Assembly: GCA_947503775.1 (NCBI GenBank)
Contig: CANNFE010000001.1
Location: forward strand, 558,001 to 622,000
Origin: an uncultured Paracoccaceae bacterium
Lineage (GTDB): Bacteria > Pseudomonadota > Alphaproteobacteria > Rhodobacterales > Rhodobacteraceae
Direction: 5' to 3'
DNA: 64,000 nt
The notes beneath the pieces were generated by a model. It ran no database searches and was not told where the DNA came from. It saw nothing but the letters and a program-made list of their open reading frames with translations. Position 1 is the first letter of the stretch; every line of letters begins with the position of its first letter. A program made the position numbers and the translations under genes. Of this stretch, positions 51,634 to 60,262 are shown one piece after another.

Positions 51634-52542
51634 ATGACCCTTATCAAGATAAACGCAGGCAGAGCAGAGAGCCACAGCATAGCGCACCGGGCCAGCGCGA
51701 CCGGCCCCGTGATCGTGATGATCCATGGCTACAAATATGCACCGGATCATCCACAGGCTTGTCCACATGATCTGCTGCTCTCCTTGACGCCCAGAGCCTC
51801 GTGCGACCGTGTCATCAGCTGGCCGCGCAGGCTGGGTTTCGGAAGTCAGACCTCTCAGGGCACCGCGCTCGCCTTCGCCTGGCCGGCCCGGGGCACGCTT
51901 GGGCAGGCCTACCGAAGAGCCGGAGAGGCCGGTCTGCACCTCGCCCGGGAGATTGCCGCGCTGAAGGCCGCGAACCCGGCGCGGCCCGTGCACATCTTCG
52001 CGCATTCGCTCGGCGCCCGGGTCGCTTTGTCGGCCCTGCCCCATCTGAAGGAACGGGATGTGGGCCGGATCATCCTGCTGACAGGCGCCGAATTCAGGGA
52101 TCGCGCGGCCCTGGCCATGGCCAGCCCGGCCGGGCGCACCGTGGAGGTCCTCAACATCACGACCCGCGAAAACGATCTTTTCGACCTCATGGCCGAGCGG
52201 TGCCTCTCCCCCTTCCGGATCTGGCGGCGGGCACTGGGTCATGGGCTCCGCGATCCGCATGCCAACTGGCTCGACATCGAAATCGACCAGCCCGAGACCA
52301 TCGCCGCCCTGCGCGGCTTCGGCTTTTCCCTGGCCCAACCGGCGCGCCGGATCTGCCATTGGTCTGCCTATCTGCGTCCGGGTCTTTTTCCGTTCTATCA
52401 GGCGCTTCTGCGCAGGCCCGAGCAGCTGCCGCTCCCGGTTCTGCGCACCGCCTTGCCGGAACGGCACCACCGCCGCTGGACGCGCCTACTGGCGCCTCCG
52501 CACTCCTTGCCCTTGCCCTTTGCGCCAAAGACGCCATCCTGA
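51634..52542 (+). CDS. alpha/beta hydrolase fold protein
   Basis: A 302-residue protein with an alpha/beta hydrolase core: the oxyanion strand PVIVMIHGYKYAP, the nucleophile elbow HIFAHSLGARVAL (Ser in G-type elbow HSLGA), the acid strand VEVLNITTRENDLFD, and a late CHWSAYLRPGLF with a candidate catalytic His. It has no signal peptide. The start may be ATG 51634 or GTG 51625, both behind GGTGAGG. The substrate is unknown. It is divergent from metZ; the GST gene follows 27 bases later. Confidence 0.82.
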   Translation: MTLIKINAGRAESHSIAHRASATGPVIVMIHGYKYAPDHPQACPHDLLLSLTPRASCDRVISWPRRLGFGSQTSQGTALAFAWPARGTLGQAYRRAGEAGLHLAREIAALKAANPARPVHIFAHSLGARVALSALPHLKERDVGRIILLTGAEFRDRAALAMASPAGRTVEVLNITTRENDLFDLMAERCLSPFRIWRRALGHGLRDPHANWLDIEIDQPETIAALRGFGFSLAQPARRICHWSAYLRPGLFPFYQALLRRPEQLPLPVLRTALPERHHRRWTRLLAPPHSLPLPFAPKTPS

Positions 52543-52569
52543 CGGACAACTTGACCCGAGGGAGGCTCC

Positions 52570-53271
52570 ATGGCGATCGATCTTTACTACTGGCCCACCC
52601 CCAATGGCTGGAAAATTTCCATCGCGCTTGAAGAGATGGGGCTGCCCTACGATCTGCACCTCATCGACATCGGCAATGGAGATCAGTTCGCGCCCGACTT
52701 CCTCAAGATCGCGCCGAACAACCGCATGCCGGCCATCGTCGATCCCGAAGGACCGGACGGCGCGCCGATCTCGATCTTCGAATCCGGCGCGATCCTGCAA
52801 TACCTCGCCCGCAAGACCGGCCAGTTCGGCGGCGGGACCGAGCGCGAGCGGATCGCGGTCGATCAATGGCTGATGTGGCAGATGGGGGGCCTTGGCCCGA
52901 TGGCCGGTCAGGCGCATCACTTCCTGAAATACGCCCCCGCGATGGATCCGCCGAACGATCTGCCTTACGCCAAGGACCGCTACAGGTCCGAGACGGCGCG
53001 CCTTTATGGCGTACTGGACCGGCAACTCGCGGATCATGACTACGTGGCGGGATCCGAGTTCACCATTGCCGATATGGCGATCTGGCCGTGGGCCTCGCTT
53101 TGGGAAGGCCAGCAGCAAACCCTCGATGACAAGCCTCACATGGCCCGCTGGCTCGACCGCGTCGGCGCCCGCGACGGGGTTCAGAAGGGTCGCGCGGTCG
53201 CCGCCGACAAAAGAGGCGACATCCAGACCGACCGAGAGGCGCAATCCGTTCTTTTCGGAAACAAAAGCTAG
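52570..53271 (+). CDS. glutathione S-transferase (YfcG/Ure2p type)
   Basis: A 233-residue GST with an N-terminal thioredoxin fold (YYWPTPNGWKISIALEEMGL, and the cis-Pro NRMPAIVDP) and the glutathione-gamma-Glu contact FESGAILQYLA, then an all-helical C-terminal domain (VDQWLMWQMGGLGPMAGQAH, FTIADMAIWPW). The TPNGWK stretch and the GPMxGQxxHF pattern are typical of disulfide-bond reductases such as YfcG. GAGGGAGGCTCC precedes ATG 52570. It is likely cotranscribed with the hydrolase. Confidence 0.92.
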   Translation: MAIDLYYWPTPNGWKISIALEEMGLPYDLHLIDIGNGDQFAPDFLKIAPNNRMPAIVDPEGPDGAPISIFESGAILQYLARKTGQFGGGTERERIAVDQWLMWQMGGLGPMAGQAHHFLKYAPAMDPPNDLPYAKDRYRSETARLYGVLDRQLADHDYVAGSEFTIADMAIWPWASLWEGQQQTLDDKPHMARWLDRVGARDGVQKGRAVAADKRGDIQTDREAQSVLFGNKS

Positions 53272-53337
53272 GTTCCGCTAAGATTATCTTAATCTCAAGC
53301 TTCTAGACGTCAGGGCGACCTGAATCTGGAGGCTGCT

Positions 53338-53667
53338 ATGAACTTCCGTGATCGCCGGCTGCCCTGCCGCTTCGACGTCGCTGTCCAAACCCCGTCCGGG
53401 GCGACCAGCGCGCAGATCCTGAACGTCACGCGCAAGGGCGCGCGGATTGCAGGCCTGCCCCGGCAGCAGCAGGGGGAAACGATCTCGCTTAAGATCCTCA
53501 ACCGCGACGTGACGGCCACCGTCATGTGGCAAACCGGGGAACTTACCGGCATCGCGTTCGAGACTATGCTCGACATGCGCCAGTTCGATGCGATCCGCAA
53601 ACCCAAGACGGTTCGTCAGACCAATCGCAAGCTGCGCAAGGTTCACAGCTTTCAGGAAATCGGCTGA
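53338..53667 (+). CDS. PilZ domain protein
   Basis: A 109-residue single-domain protein. RDRRLPCRFDVAVQ contains the basic start of a PilZ motif, and NVTRKGARI stands where the (D/N)xSxxG c-di-GMP motif is expected, with Thr and Lys replacing Ser positions, so ligand binding is uncertain. It ends VHSFQEIG. TCTGGAGGCTGCT precedes ATG 53338. It converges with yciB, leaving three bases between stops. Confidence 0.75.
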   Translation: MNFRDRRLPCRFDVAVQTPSGATSAQILNVTRKGARIAGLPRQQQGETISLKILNRDVTATVMWQTGELTGIAFETMLDMRQFDAIRKPKTVRQTNRKLRKVHSFQEIG

Positions 53668-53670
53668 CCG

Positions 53671-54276
53671 CTATTCCGTCGTTTCATCCTCCGGCATGTA
53701 TTTCTGCAAGGACACGATCTGCAGCCAGATGAAGACGAACAGAGCTGCGGGAAATCCGAAGGTCTCGATCTTGACCCAGGTCTCCTCTGCCATCGTGCGC
53801 CAGACGAATTCGTTCGCCGCTGCAAGGGCCAGGAAAAACAAGGCCAGGCGGCGCGTCAGGATCATCCATCCTTCCTCGGCCATGGGCAGCATCTCTCCCA
53901 TCACCCAGGCAAGCGGGCTTTTCCCCCGAAGCAGCCCGATCCCGAGGATCGCCGCCAGACAGCCATAAACGATAGACGTCTTCATTTTGAAGAACCGCTC
54001 ATCGTTGAACCAGGCCGTCAGCCCGCCAAAGAAGATGACCATGAAGGCGGTAAAGATCTGCATCCGGCTCAGCTCACCGGTCAGGTACCACAAGACGCCC
54101 ATCGCGATCAGCAGGATCGGCACGAACGCCAGCGTCGCCACGATAAACCCCGAGTAATCCACGCCCCCAAAGGCAAAGCTTTCGTCCCGGATCCGCATGT
54201 AAAGGATAAAGAACGCGACCGTCGGGCCCAGCTCCAGGATCTGCTTTACGAATGGATTTACCTCTTTCTTCGCCAT
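53671..54276 (-). CDS. yciB: inner membrane septation protein YciB
   Basis: A 201-residue protein with five to six helices of the YciB/IspZ family (VKQILELGPTVAFFILYMRI, MQIFTAFMVIFFGGLTAWFN, the family's FFKMKTSIVYGCLAAILG, and ANEFVWRTMAEETWVKIETFG in two parts). YciB affects cell-envelope integrity and septation in enterobacteria and Shigella. Its ATG at 54276 abuts the stop of the EamA gene with no spacer. It is the last gene of an ftsY-EamA-yciB unit. Confidence 0.92.
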   Translation of the reverse strand: MAKKEVNPFVKQILELGPTVAFFILYMRIRDESFAFGGVDYSGFIVATLAFVPILLIAMGVLWYLTGELSRMQIFTAFMVIFFGGLTAWFNDERFFKMKTSIVYGCLAAILGIGLLRGKSPLAWVMGEMLPMAEEGWMILTRRLALFFLALAAANEFVWRTMAEETWVKIETFGFPAALFVFIWLQIVSLQKYMPEDETTE

Positions 54277-55179
54277 CTAGCCTCCGAATTCCACGATTAC
54301 CGCGCCAATGGCGATCAGTCCCATCAGGCCTGCCCGTCGCGGGCCAACCGTTTCTCCAAGAATAAGCCACCCGATCAGCGCGGCAAAGATCGTCGAGGTC
54401 TCGCGCAGCACCGCCGCCTCGCCCACACTGTCCAGCCGGGTCGCCATCATCACCGCTCCGAAGGATCCAAAGGCGATCAACCCGCCCAAGACACCCCGCC
54501 CCATCAGCGGTCCCAGCGCCGGCGGGTCCTCCATCCGGCGCCACCTTATCGCGGCCACAACAGGCATCCACAGACCATCTAGGAAAAAGAACCAGGCCAG
54601 AAAAGTGAACGGATTGGCGGCCGCCCGGATCCCGTAAGCATCGATCGTCGTGTAAAGCGCCACGAAAAGCCCCGTCACAAAGGCCAGCCCCAGCGCCGTC
54701 TGAAGCTGCCCGATCGGCACGGTCGCATGCGCCAGATTATATCCCGCCAGCCCAAAGATCCCGGCAAGCAGCACCGCCACGCCCAGCCATTGGACCAGCG
54801 TGAATGTCTCTGCAAAGAGAAGGCTCGCGCCGATCACCGTGAAAAGCGGCCCGGTCCCGCGCACGACAGGATAGACCACCGTATAGGCGCCCTTGGAATA
54901 GGCAAAGCCCTGCAGCAGCTTATAACCCACATGGATCACGAAGACCGCCGCAAAGATCGGCCACATGTGATCGCCCGGCCAGGGCACGACAAAAAGCGCA
55001 AAGGGCGCGGCCATCAGGCAATAGCTCGCATCTATGGCCCCGCGGCTGAGCCAGGGATCGTGCCGCCCCTTTTGCAGCGCTCCGAAGATCGCATGCAGAA
55101 AGGCCGCCGATAGCGCCAGAGCCAGCGCCAGTCGATGACCACCAGAGGTGCCCTCCAGAGAGATCAGCCAGTCCGTCAA
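54277..55179 (-). CDS. EamA/DMT family transporter
   Basis: A 300-residue protein with ten predicted helices and internal duplication: AFLHAIFGALQKGRHDPWLS, AYTVVYPVVRGTGPLFTVIG, LVQWLGVAVLLAGIFGL, and in the second half EAAVLRETSTIFAALIGWLI then LMGLIAIGAVIV. The substrate is unknown. It is not closely like the EamA protein at 21209. It lies 53 bases after ftsY on the same strand and directly before yciB. Confidence 0.88.
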   Translation of the reverse strand: MTDWLISLEGTSGGHRLALALALSAAFLHAIFGALQKGRHDPWLSRGAIDASYCLMAAPFALFVVPWPGDHMWPIFAAVFVIHVGYKLLQGFAYSKGAYTVVYPVVRGTGPLFTVIGASLLFAETFTLVQWLGVAVLLAGIFGLAGYNLAHATVPIGQLQTALGLAFVTGLFVALYTTIDAYGIRAAANPFTFLAWFFFLDGLWMPVVAAIRWRRMEDPPALGPLMGRGVLGGLIAFGSFGAVMMATRLDSVGEAAVLRETSTIFAALIGWLILGETVGPRRAGLMGLIAIGAVIVEFGG

Positions 55180-55232
55180 CCGCGTCTGCTGACCTCGAAG
55201 ATCCGGAGGGTCGTCATGGATGTCACGACTGC

Positions 55233-56306
55233 CTACTCGCCCACGCCTACCAGCGCAGCTGCGAATTCCTCGGGATCGAAGGGCGACAAATCGTCGATCT
55301 GCTCGCCCACCCCGATCGCGTGAATGGGCAGCCCGAACCGATCGGCCAGCGCCACCAGAACGCCGCCCTTGGCCGTCCCGTCCAGCTTGGTCATCACCAG
55401 GCCGGACACATCGGCAAGCTTCTGGAACGTCTCGACCTGACCCAGCGCGTTCTGGCCCGTCGTCGCATCCAGCACCAGCAGCGTGTTATGCGGCGCCTCT
55501 GGATCGCGCTTGCGGATGACGCGCACGATCTTGCTGAGCTCCTCCATCAGATCCTGCCGGTTCTGAAGCCGCCCGGCTGTGTCGATCATCAGCAGATCCG
55601 CCCCGTCCTTTTCCGCTACCGCCATCGCATCGTAAGCCAGGCTCGCAGGGTCAGAGCCTTCGGGCGCGGTCAGAACCGGAACGCCCGCCCGCTCGCCCCA
55701 GACCTGCAATTGCTCCACCGCCGCAGCCCGGAACGTATCGCCCGCCGCGATCACGACCGACTTGCCAGCGCTGCGAAACTGGCTGGCCAGCTTGCCGATC
55801 GTCGTGGTCTTTCCCGATCCGTTGACCCCGACGACCAGAACGACCTGAGGCCGCTTGGCATAGATCGGCAGCGGCTTGGCGACAGGCTCCATGATCCGGG
55901 CCACCTCGGTCGCCAGTGCGCCCTTGATTTCGCGGGTGGACACCTTCTTTCCGAACCGCCCTTCGGCCAGATTTTCGGCAACCCGCAAGGAGGTCTCGAC
56001 CCCCATATCCGACTGGATCAGCACCTCTTCGAGGCTTTCGAGCATCGCATTGTCAAAGACCCGCCGCGGCACGGCCGGATCTTCGGTGCGCCCGAAAAGG
56101 CGCCCCAGCAACCCGCCGGACCCCGCGCTCTCGGCCTCCGGAGCAGGCTCGACCGCAACCTGAGGAAGCGGCTCGGGCGACGGGATCGGCATCGGGGGCG
56201 GCGTGTCGTCTACCGCGGCGCCCTCGTCGACGATGGCCTCGATCCCCTCCTCGAGTTTCGAGGAGGATTTGAACATCCGGTCCTTGAGCTTTCCGAAAAA
56301 CGACAT
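55233..56306 (-). CDS. ftsY: signal recognition particle receptor FtsY
   Basis: The membrane GTPase that receives ribosome-SRP complexes. The 357-residue product has a short acidic/Pro-rich A domain (about 1-60), the N domain, and the G domain with GVNGSGKTT (160-168), DTFRAAAVEQLQVWG, LLMIDTAGRLQN and LVMTKLDGTAKGG. It is shorter than the E. coli protein because of the reduced A domain, as usual in alphaproteobacteria. Confidence 0.96.
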   Translation of the reverse strand: MSFFGKLKDRMFKSSSKLEEGIEAIVDEGAAVDDTPPPMPIPSPEPLPQVAVEPAPEAESAGSGGLLGRLFGRTEDPAVPRRVFDNAMLESLEEVLIQSDMGVETSLRVAENLAEGRFGKKVSTREIKGALATEVARIMEPVAKPLPIYAKRPQVVLVVGVNGSGKTTTIGKLASQFRSAGKSVVIAAGDTFRAAAVEQLQVWGERAGVPVLTAPEGSDPASLAYDAMAVAEKDGADLLMIDTAGRLQNRQDLMEELSKIVRVIRKRDPEAPHNTLLVLDATTGQNALGQVETFQKLADVSGLVMTKLDGTAKGGVLVALADRFGLPIHAIGVGEQIDDLSPFDPEEFAAALVGVGE

Positions 56307-56385
56307 GGAGCGCGCGCCTTGGCTTGAGAGACCCGCCTCACCTACTCCCGCAAAGGCCCGCTCTCAAGCCCACGCGGCGCAACAC

Positions 56386-58080
56386 TCAGATCTCATCGGG
56401 AAAATATCGCATCACATGCAGGAACGGATTGACCGCCGCCTGCCCCAGCCCGCAGATCGACGCGTCCTGCATGACCTGCGCAAGATCCTCAAGTAGCGGC
56501 GTGTCCCAGCGATCGGCCTGCATCAGCTTGACCGCCTTTTCGCATCCCACCCGGCAAGGCGTGCATTGCCCGCAGCTTTCATCCTCGAAAAACCGCAGCA
56601 TGTTCAGCGCCGCCGCGCGAATGCTGTCCTGATCCGACAGCACCACGACCGCTGCCGATCCGATGAAACTGCCATGGGGCTGAAGCGTCTCGAAATCGAG
56701 CGGCACGTCATCCAGCGAGGCCGGCAGCAATCCCGAGGACGCCCCGCCCGGCTGATACGCCTTGAAGACATGCCCCTCCGCCATCCCGCCGGCGGCCGCG
56801 ATCACATCGCGGATCGTCGATCCGGCGGGCAGCACATGCACGCCGGGGCGGGCGACGCGGCCCGACACCGAATAGCTGCGCAGGCCGGTCCGACCGTTGC
56901 GCTCCACCGAGGACAGGATCTCGGGACCCTCCCGGCAGATCCGGGCCACCCAGTGGAGCGTTTCGACGTTGTGAACCAGCGTCGGTCGCCCGAAAAGCCC
57001 GACCTCGGCGACATAGGGCGGACGATGACGCGGGATACCGCGCTTGCCCTCGATCGACTCGATCATCGCGCTTTCCTCGCCGCAGATATAGGCCCCAGCG
57101 CCGCGCCGCAGCTCGATAAAGCCGGGCGCCGCAAGACCGGCATCTTCAAGCGCCGCGATCTCGCGCGCGAGGATCTCGAGCACGGCCGGATATTCGTCGC
57201 GCATGTAGATATAACAGCGCTCCGCCTCGATCGCGGCAGCCGCGATCAGCATCCCTTCGAGGAAAAGATGCGGCACCCGCTCAAGATAGTAGCGATCCTT
57301 GAAGGTGCCGGGCTCGCCCTCGTCGCCATTGACGGCCAGATAGCGTGGCCCCGAATGAGCCTTCACAAAGCTCCACTTGCGACCGCTGGGAAAGCCCGCG
57401 CCGCCAAGACCGCGCAGCCCGCTGGCCAGAACGCGATCCTGCACCGCCTCCCAGTCGCCCGCCTGCCGCAGATCCGCCAAGGCTTGATAACCGCCCTCCG
57501 CGCGATAGGCGGCCAGATCCTGATAGCTGGGAACATGCGCATGCACTGCGCCGCTCGCGATCGCGTCGCGAACCATCTCGGGCGTCGCGAAATCCAGATG
57601 ATTGTGCCCCAACTCGCAGACCGGCGCGGTGTCGCAGCGGCCCATGCAGGGCGCCCGGACGACGCGCACATCCGCCGGATCAAGCTCCGCCTCCAGCGCG
57701 GCTTTCAGCGCATCGGCCCCGGCAAGCTCGCACGACAGGCTATCGCACACCCGGATCGTCAGCGCAGGCGGAGGTGTCTCTCCCTCCTTGACGATATCGA
57801 AATGCGCATAAAAGGACGCAACCTCATAGACCTCCGCCTCGCTCAGCCGCATCTCTTCGGCGAGGGCGCGCAGATGCGCGCTCGACAGATGTCCAAAGCG
57901 GTCCTGGATCAGATGCAGATGCTCGATCAGCAGATCCGCACGGCGCGGACGGCCCCCAAGCAGGTCGCGCAGCTCGGCCAGCGCCTGATCGTCAAGCGCG
58001 CGGCCCTTCGGACGGTGCCGCCCCTTCCCGCGCCCGGACTTCCAGACGCCGCCACTCTGCTTTTCGCCGTCAAGCGCCAT
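56386..58080 (-). CDS. fused NuoE-NuoF-like NADH-oxidising subunit (formate dehydrogenase beta type)
   Basis: A 564-residue protein joining a NuoE/FdsG-like thioredoxin-fold [2Fe-2S] domain (Cys112, 117, 145, 149) to a NuoF/FdsB-like flavoprotein. The latter has the FMN/NADH motifs RGLGGAGFPSGRKW and NGDEGEPGTFKDRYY, then the N3 [4Fe-4S] ligands in CGQCTPC plus SICGLG (Cys503, 506, 509, 543). Such fusions form the NAD(H) end of soluble formate dehydrogenases or hydrogenases. The expected catalytic subunit (molybdopterin alpha or Hox) should follow 3', but ftsY does. It may work with a distant partner or as a stand-alone diaphorase. Confidence 0.88.
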   Translation of the reverse strand: MALDGEKQSGGVWKSGRGKGRHRPKGRALDDQALAELRDLLGGRPRRADLLIEHLHLIQDRFGHLSSAHLRALAEEMRLSEAEVYEVASFYAHFDIVKEGETPPPALTIRVCDSLSCELAGADALKAALEAELDPADVRVVRAPCMGRCDTAPVCELGHNHLDFATPEMVRDAIASGAVHAHVPSYQDLAAYRAEGGYQALADLRQAGDWEAVQDRVLASGLRGLGGAGFPSGRKWSFVKAHSGPRYLAVNGDEGEPGTFKDRYYLERVPHLFLEGMLIAAAAIEAERCYIYMRDEYPAVLEILAREIAALEDAGLAAPGFIELRRGAGAYICGEESAMIESIEGKRGIPRHRPPYVAEVGLFGRPTLVHNVETLHWVARICREGPEILSSVERNGRTGLRSYSVSGRVARPGVHVLPAGSTIRDVIAAAGGMAEGHVFKAYQPGGASSGLLPASLDDVPLDFETLQPHGSFIGSAAVVVLSDQDSIRAAALNMLRFFEDESCGQCTPCRVGCEKAVKLMQADRWDTPLLEDLAQVMQDASICGLGQAAVNPFLHVMRYFPDEI

Positions 58081-58239
58081 GATATCCTCCGCACGACTGT
58101 CGCCAGTCTAGCGATGTCGGGCCAGGCCACCACGCCAAAAGCGACCGGATGACGTCCCGAAACGCAGGGGCCAGCAGGAAGCTGCGGGTGCCGTAGCCGG
58201 GCACTGGCCACCGGCGATGGGGCTTGCCATAAAGGCCCC

Positions 58240-58647
58240 ATGAAACACATCCTCGCCGCCCTCGCCGTCGCCGTCGCCCTGCCCGCCTTGGCCGAAACCC
58301 CGATGACGGGAGACGAATTCGAGGCCTTCACCGAAGGCAAGACCCTCCATTTTTACCGCAACGGCGTCCTGTTCGGCGCCGAGCAATACCGCTCGGGCAA
58401 GCGGGTGCGCTGGTCATTCATCGCCGGACAAGAGCAGCAGGACTGTATGGAAGGCGTGTGGTACGAACAGAACGGCGATATCTGCTTTGCCTACGAGGAC
58501 AATATCGCCGATCAATGCTGGGCCTTCTTCCCCGACGGCGACGGGCTGCGCGCGACATTCCGCAGCAGCGTGCCGAACGTCACCGGCTACACCGCCCAGG
58601 AAACGACCGAACCGCTTTTGTGCCTCGGACCCGATGTCGGGGTCTGA
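58240..58647 (+). CDS. secreted hypothetical protein
   Basis: A 135-residue protein with a clear Sec signal (MKHILAALAVAVALPALA, cut after ALAE or ALA). The mature part resembles small periplasmic proteins of Rhodobacteraceae with TGDEFEAFTEGKTLHFYRNG and YEQNGDICFAYEDNIADQCW, and has four cysteines (QDCMEG, DICFAY, DQCWAF, LLCLGP) likely to form two disulfides. Function unknown. It is divergent from the NuoEF gene and converges with xseA six bases on. Confidence 0.75.
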   Translation: MKHILAALAVAVALPALAETPMTGDEFEAFTEGKTLHFYRNGVLFGAEQYRSGKRVRWSFIAGQEQQDCMEGVWYEQNGDICFAYEDNIADQCWAFFPDGDGLRATFRSSVPNVTGYTAQETTEPLLCLGPDVGV

Positions 58648-58653
58648 CGCGGC

Positions 58654-60192
58654 CTAAAGCAACGTTCCCTGCTCGGGCGGCGGCGCCTTCTTGGACGCCT
58701 TTCGCGGCTTGCCGCCCAAGGGCAGCCGCCCATCGGCGAACTCGATCTCGAGATGGCTCGCCTGTTCCGCCTGCGCCTTGCGGGTGAGAACCGCATCCCC
58801 GTCCCGCACCACGGCATAGCCCCGCTCGAGCGTTGCGCGATAGCCAAGCGTCTCATGCAGGCGCGCAAGTCCGTCCAGCTTGGCGGACCGCTCCGCAATA
58901 ACGCGGCCTGCCGCGCTGGAAAGCCGCCGCTCAAGCTCGGCAAGCTGCGTTTTCGACCGCTCCAGATCCCGAACGATGCCATCGGCGCGCAGCCCGTCCG
59001 ACCGCCGCGCCAGCCGCTCGCGGTCCATCGCGATCCGGCGCGACAGGGCCGGTGCCAGCCGCTGCCCGCGATCGGCAAGCCGCTGCGCCTCGGCCCCGAT
59101 CGCCCGGCGCAGCAGCCCCGGCCTGAGCGATCCGGCCACCTCGCCCAGCCGGATCCGGCGAACCTGCGCCGTTCGGCGCAGCGCATCGGGCAGCCGCATG
59201 TCCCATAGATCGAGCCGTTGCCGCGCCCCTTGGATCAGCGTGTCGCTGCGCGGCAGGGCGCGGGCCAGATCCCTCAGCCGCTGCCGCCGCTGGGTTATCG
59301 CCGCCGCCTGCGCGCGCGAGAGCCGCGCCTCCTGCTCTCCGGTCCAGGCCAGCAGCTCCAGCCGAACCGGCACTGCCAGCTCTGCGGCCGCGGTCGGGGT
59401 CGGCGCCCGCTGGTCCGAGACGAAATCGATCAGCGTGGTATCGGTCTCGTGGCCGACGGCCGAAATCAGGGGGATCTCGCTTTCGGCCGCCGCGCGCGCG
59501 ACGCTTTCCTCGTTGAACCCCCACAGATCCTCAAGCGATCCGCCGCCCCGCGCCACGATCAGCAAATCCGGACGCGGCAAGGCCCCGCCGGGTGTCAGCG
59601 TGTTGAAGCCCCGGATCGCCCGCGTGACATCAGGCGCACAGGCCTGCCCCTGCACCGCGACCGGCCAGACCAGAACCTTGCGCGGAAACCGGTCTCGCAG
59701 CCGGTGCAGGATGTCGCGAATGACGGCCCCCGACGGCGAGGTCACAACCCCGATCACCTCCGGCAGATAGGGCAAGGGCCGCTTCCTGCTTTGCTCGAAC
59801 AGCCCCTCGGCGGCCAGCATCGCCTTGCGCTTTTCCAGCATCGCCATAAGAGCGCCGACACCGGCGGGCGCGATCTCCTCGATGACGATCTGGTACTTGG
59901 ACTGGCCCGGAAACGTCGTCAGCCGCCCTGTCGCGACGACCTCCATCCCCTCTTCGGGTTGGGTCGCAAGCCCCTGCGCGCGCCCTTTCCAGATGACACC
60001 GGCAATGACCGCGCGGTCGTCCTTGAGATCCAGATAAAGATGCCCGGATCGGGGCCGCGAGACCCGTCCGACCTCGCCGCGCACGCGCACAAAGGAGAAC
60101 TCGCCCTCCACGACGCGCTTGACCGCCCCCGAGAGCTCACTAACCGTGAATTCCGGCGCATTCCCCGCCGGGCCCTCATCAATCAGATCCAT
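58654..60192 (-). CDS. xseA: exodeoxyribonuclease VII large subunit
   Basis: The catalytic subunit of ExoVII, which degrades single-stranded DNA. The 512-residue product has the N-terminal OB fold (FSFVRVRGEVGRVSRPRSGH in one stretch, LYLDLKDDRAVIAGVIWKGR), the nuclease domain (YLPEVIGVVTSPSGAVIRDI, ARGGGSLEDLWGFNEESVAR, ISAVGHETDTTLIDFVSD) and a long coiled coil (about 290-440). Length is somewhat over the E. coli enzyme. xseB is not adjacent. It is divergent from purD; 70 bases hold both promoters. Confidence 0.95.
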   Translation of the reverse strand: MDLIDEGPAGNAPEFTVSELSGAVKRVVEGEFSFVRVRGEVGRVSRPRSGHLYLDLKDDRAVIAGVIWKGRAQGLATQPEEGMEVVATGRLTTFPGQSKYQIVIEEIAPAGVGALMAMLEKRKAMLAAEGLFEQSRKRPLPYLPEVIGVVTSPSGAVIRDILHRLRDRFPRKVLVWPVAVQGQACAPDVTRAIRGFNTLTPGGALPRPDLLIVARGGGSLEDLWGFNEESVARAAAESEIPLISAVGHETDTTLIDFVSDQRAPTPTAAAELAVPVRLELLAWTGEQEARLSRAQAAAITQRRQRLRDLARALPRSDTLIQGARQRLDLWDMRLPDALRRTAQVRRIRLGEVAGSLRPGLLRRAIGAEAQRLADRGQRLAPALSRRIAMDRERLARRSDGLRADGIVRDLERSKTQLAELERRLSSAAGRVIAERSAKLDGLARLHETLGYRATLERGYAVVRDGDAVLTRKAQAEQASHLEIEFADGRLPLGGKPRKASKKAPPPEQGTLL

Positions 60193-60262
60193 CGCGCCGC
60201 TCCTTGCCTGGGGCTTCAGCTCACCCTAGAACGCGCCCCAGGCAAGGCCAAGGCGAGAGCGC

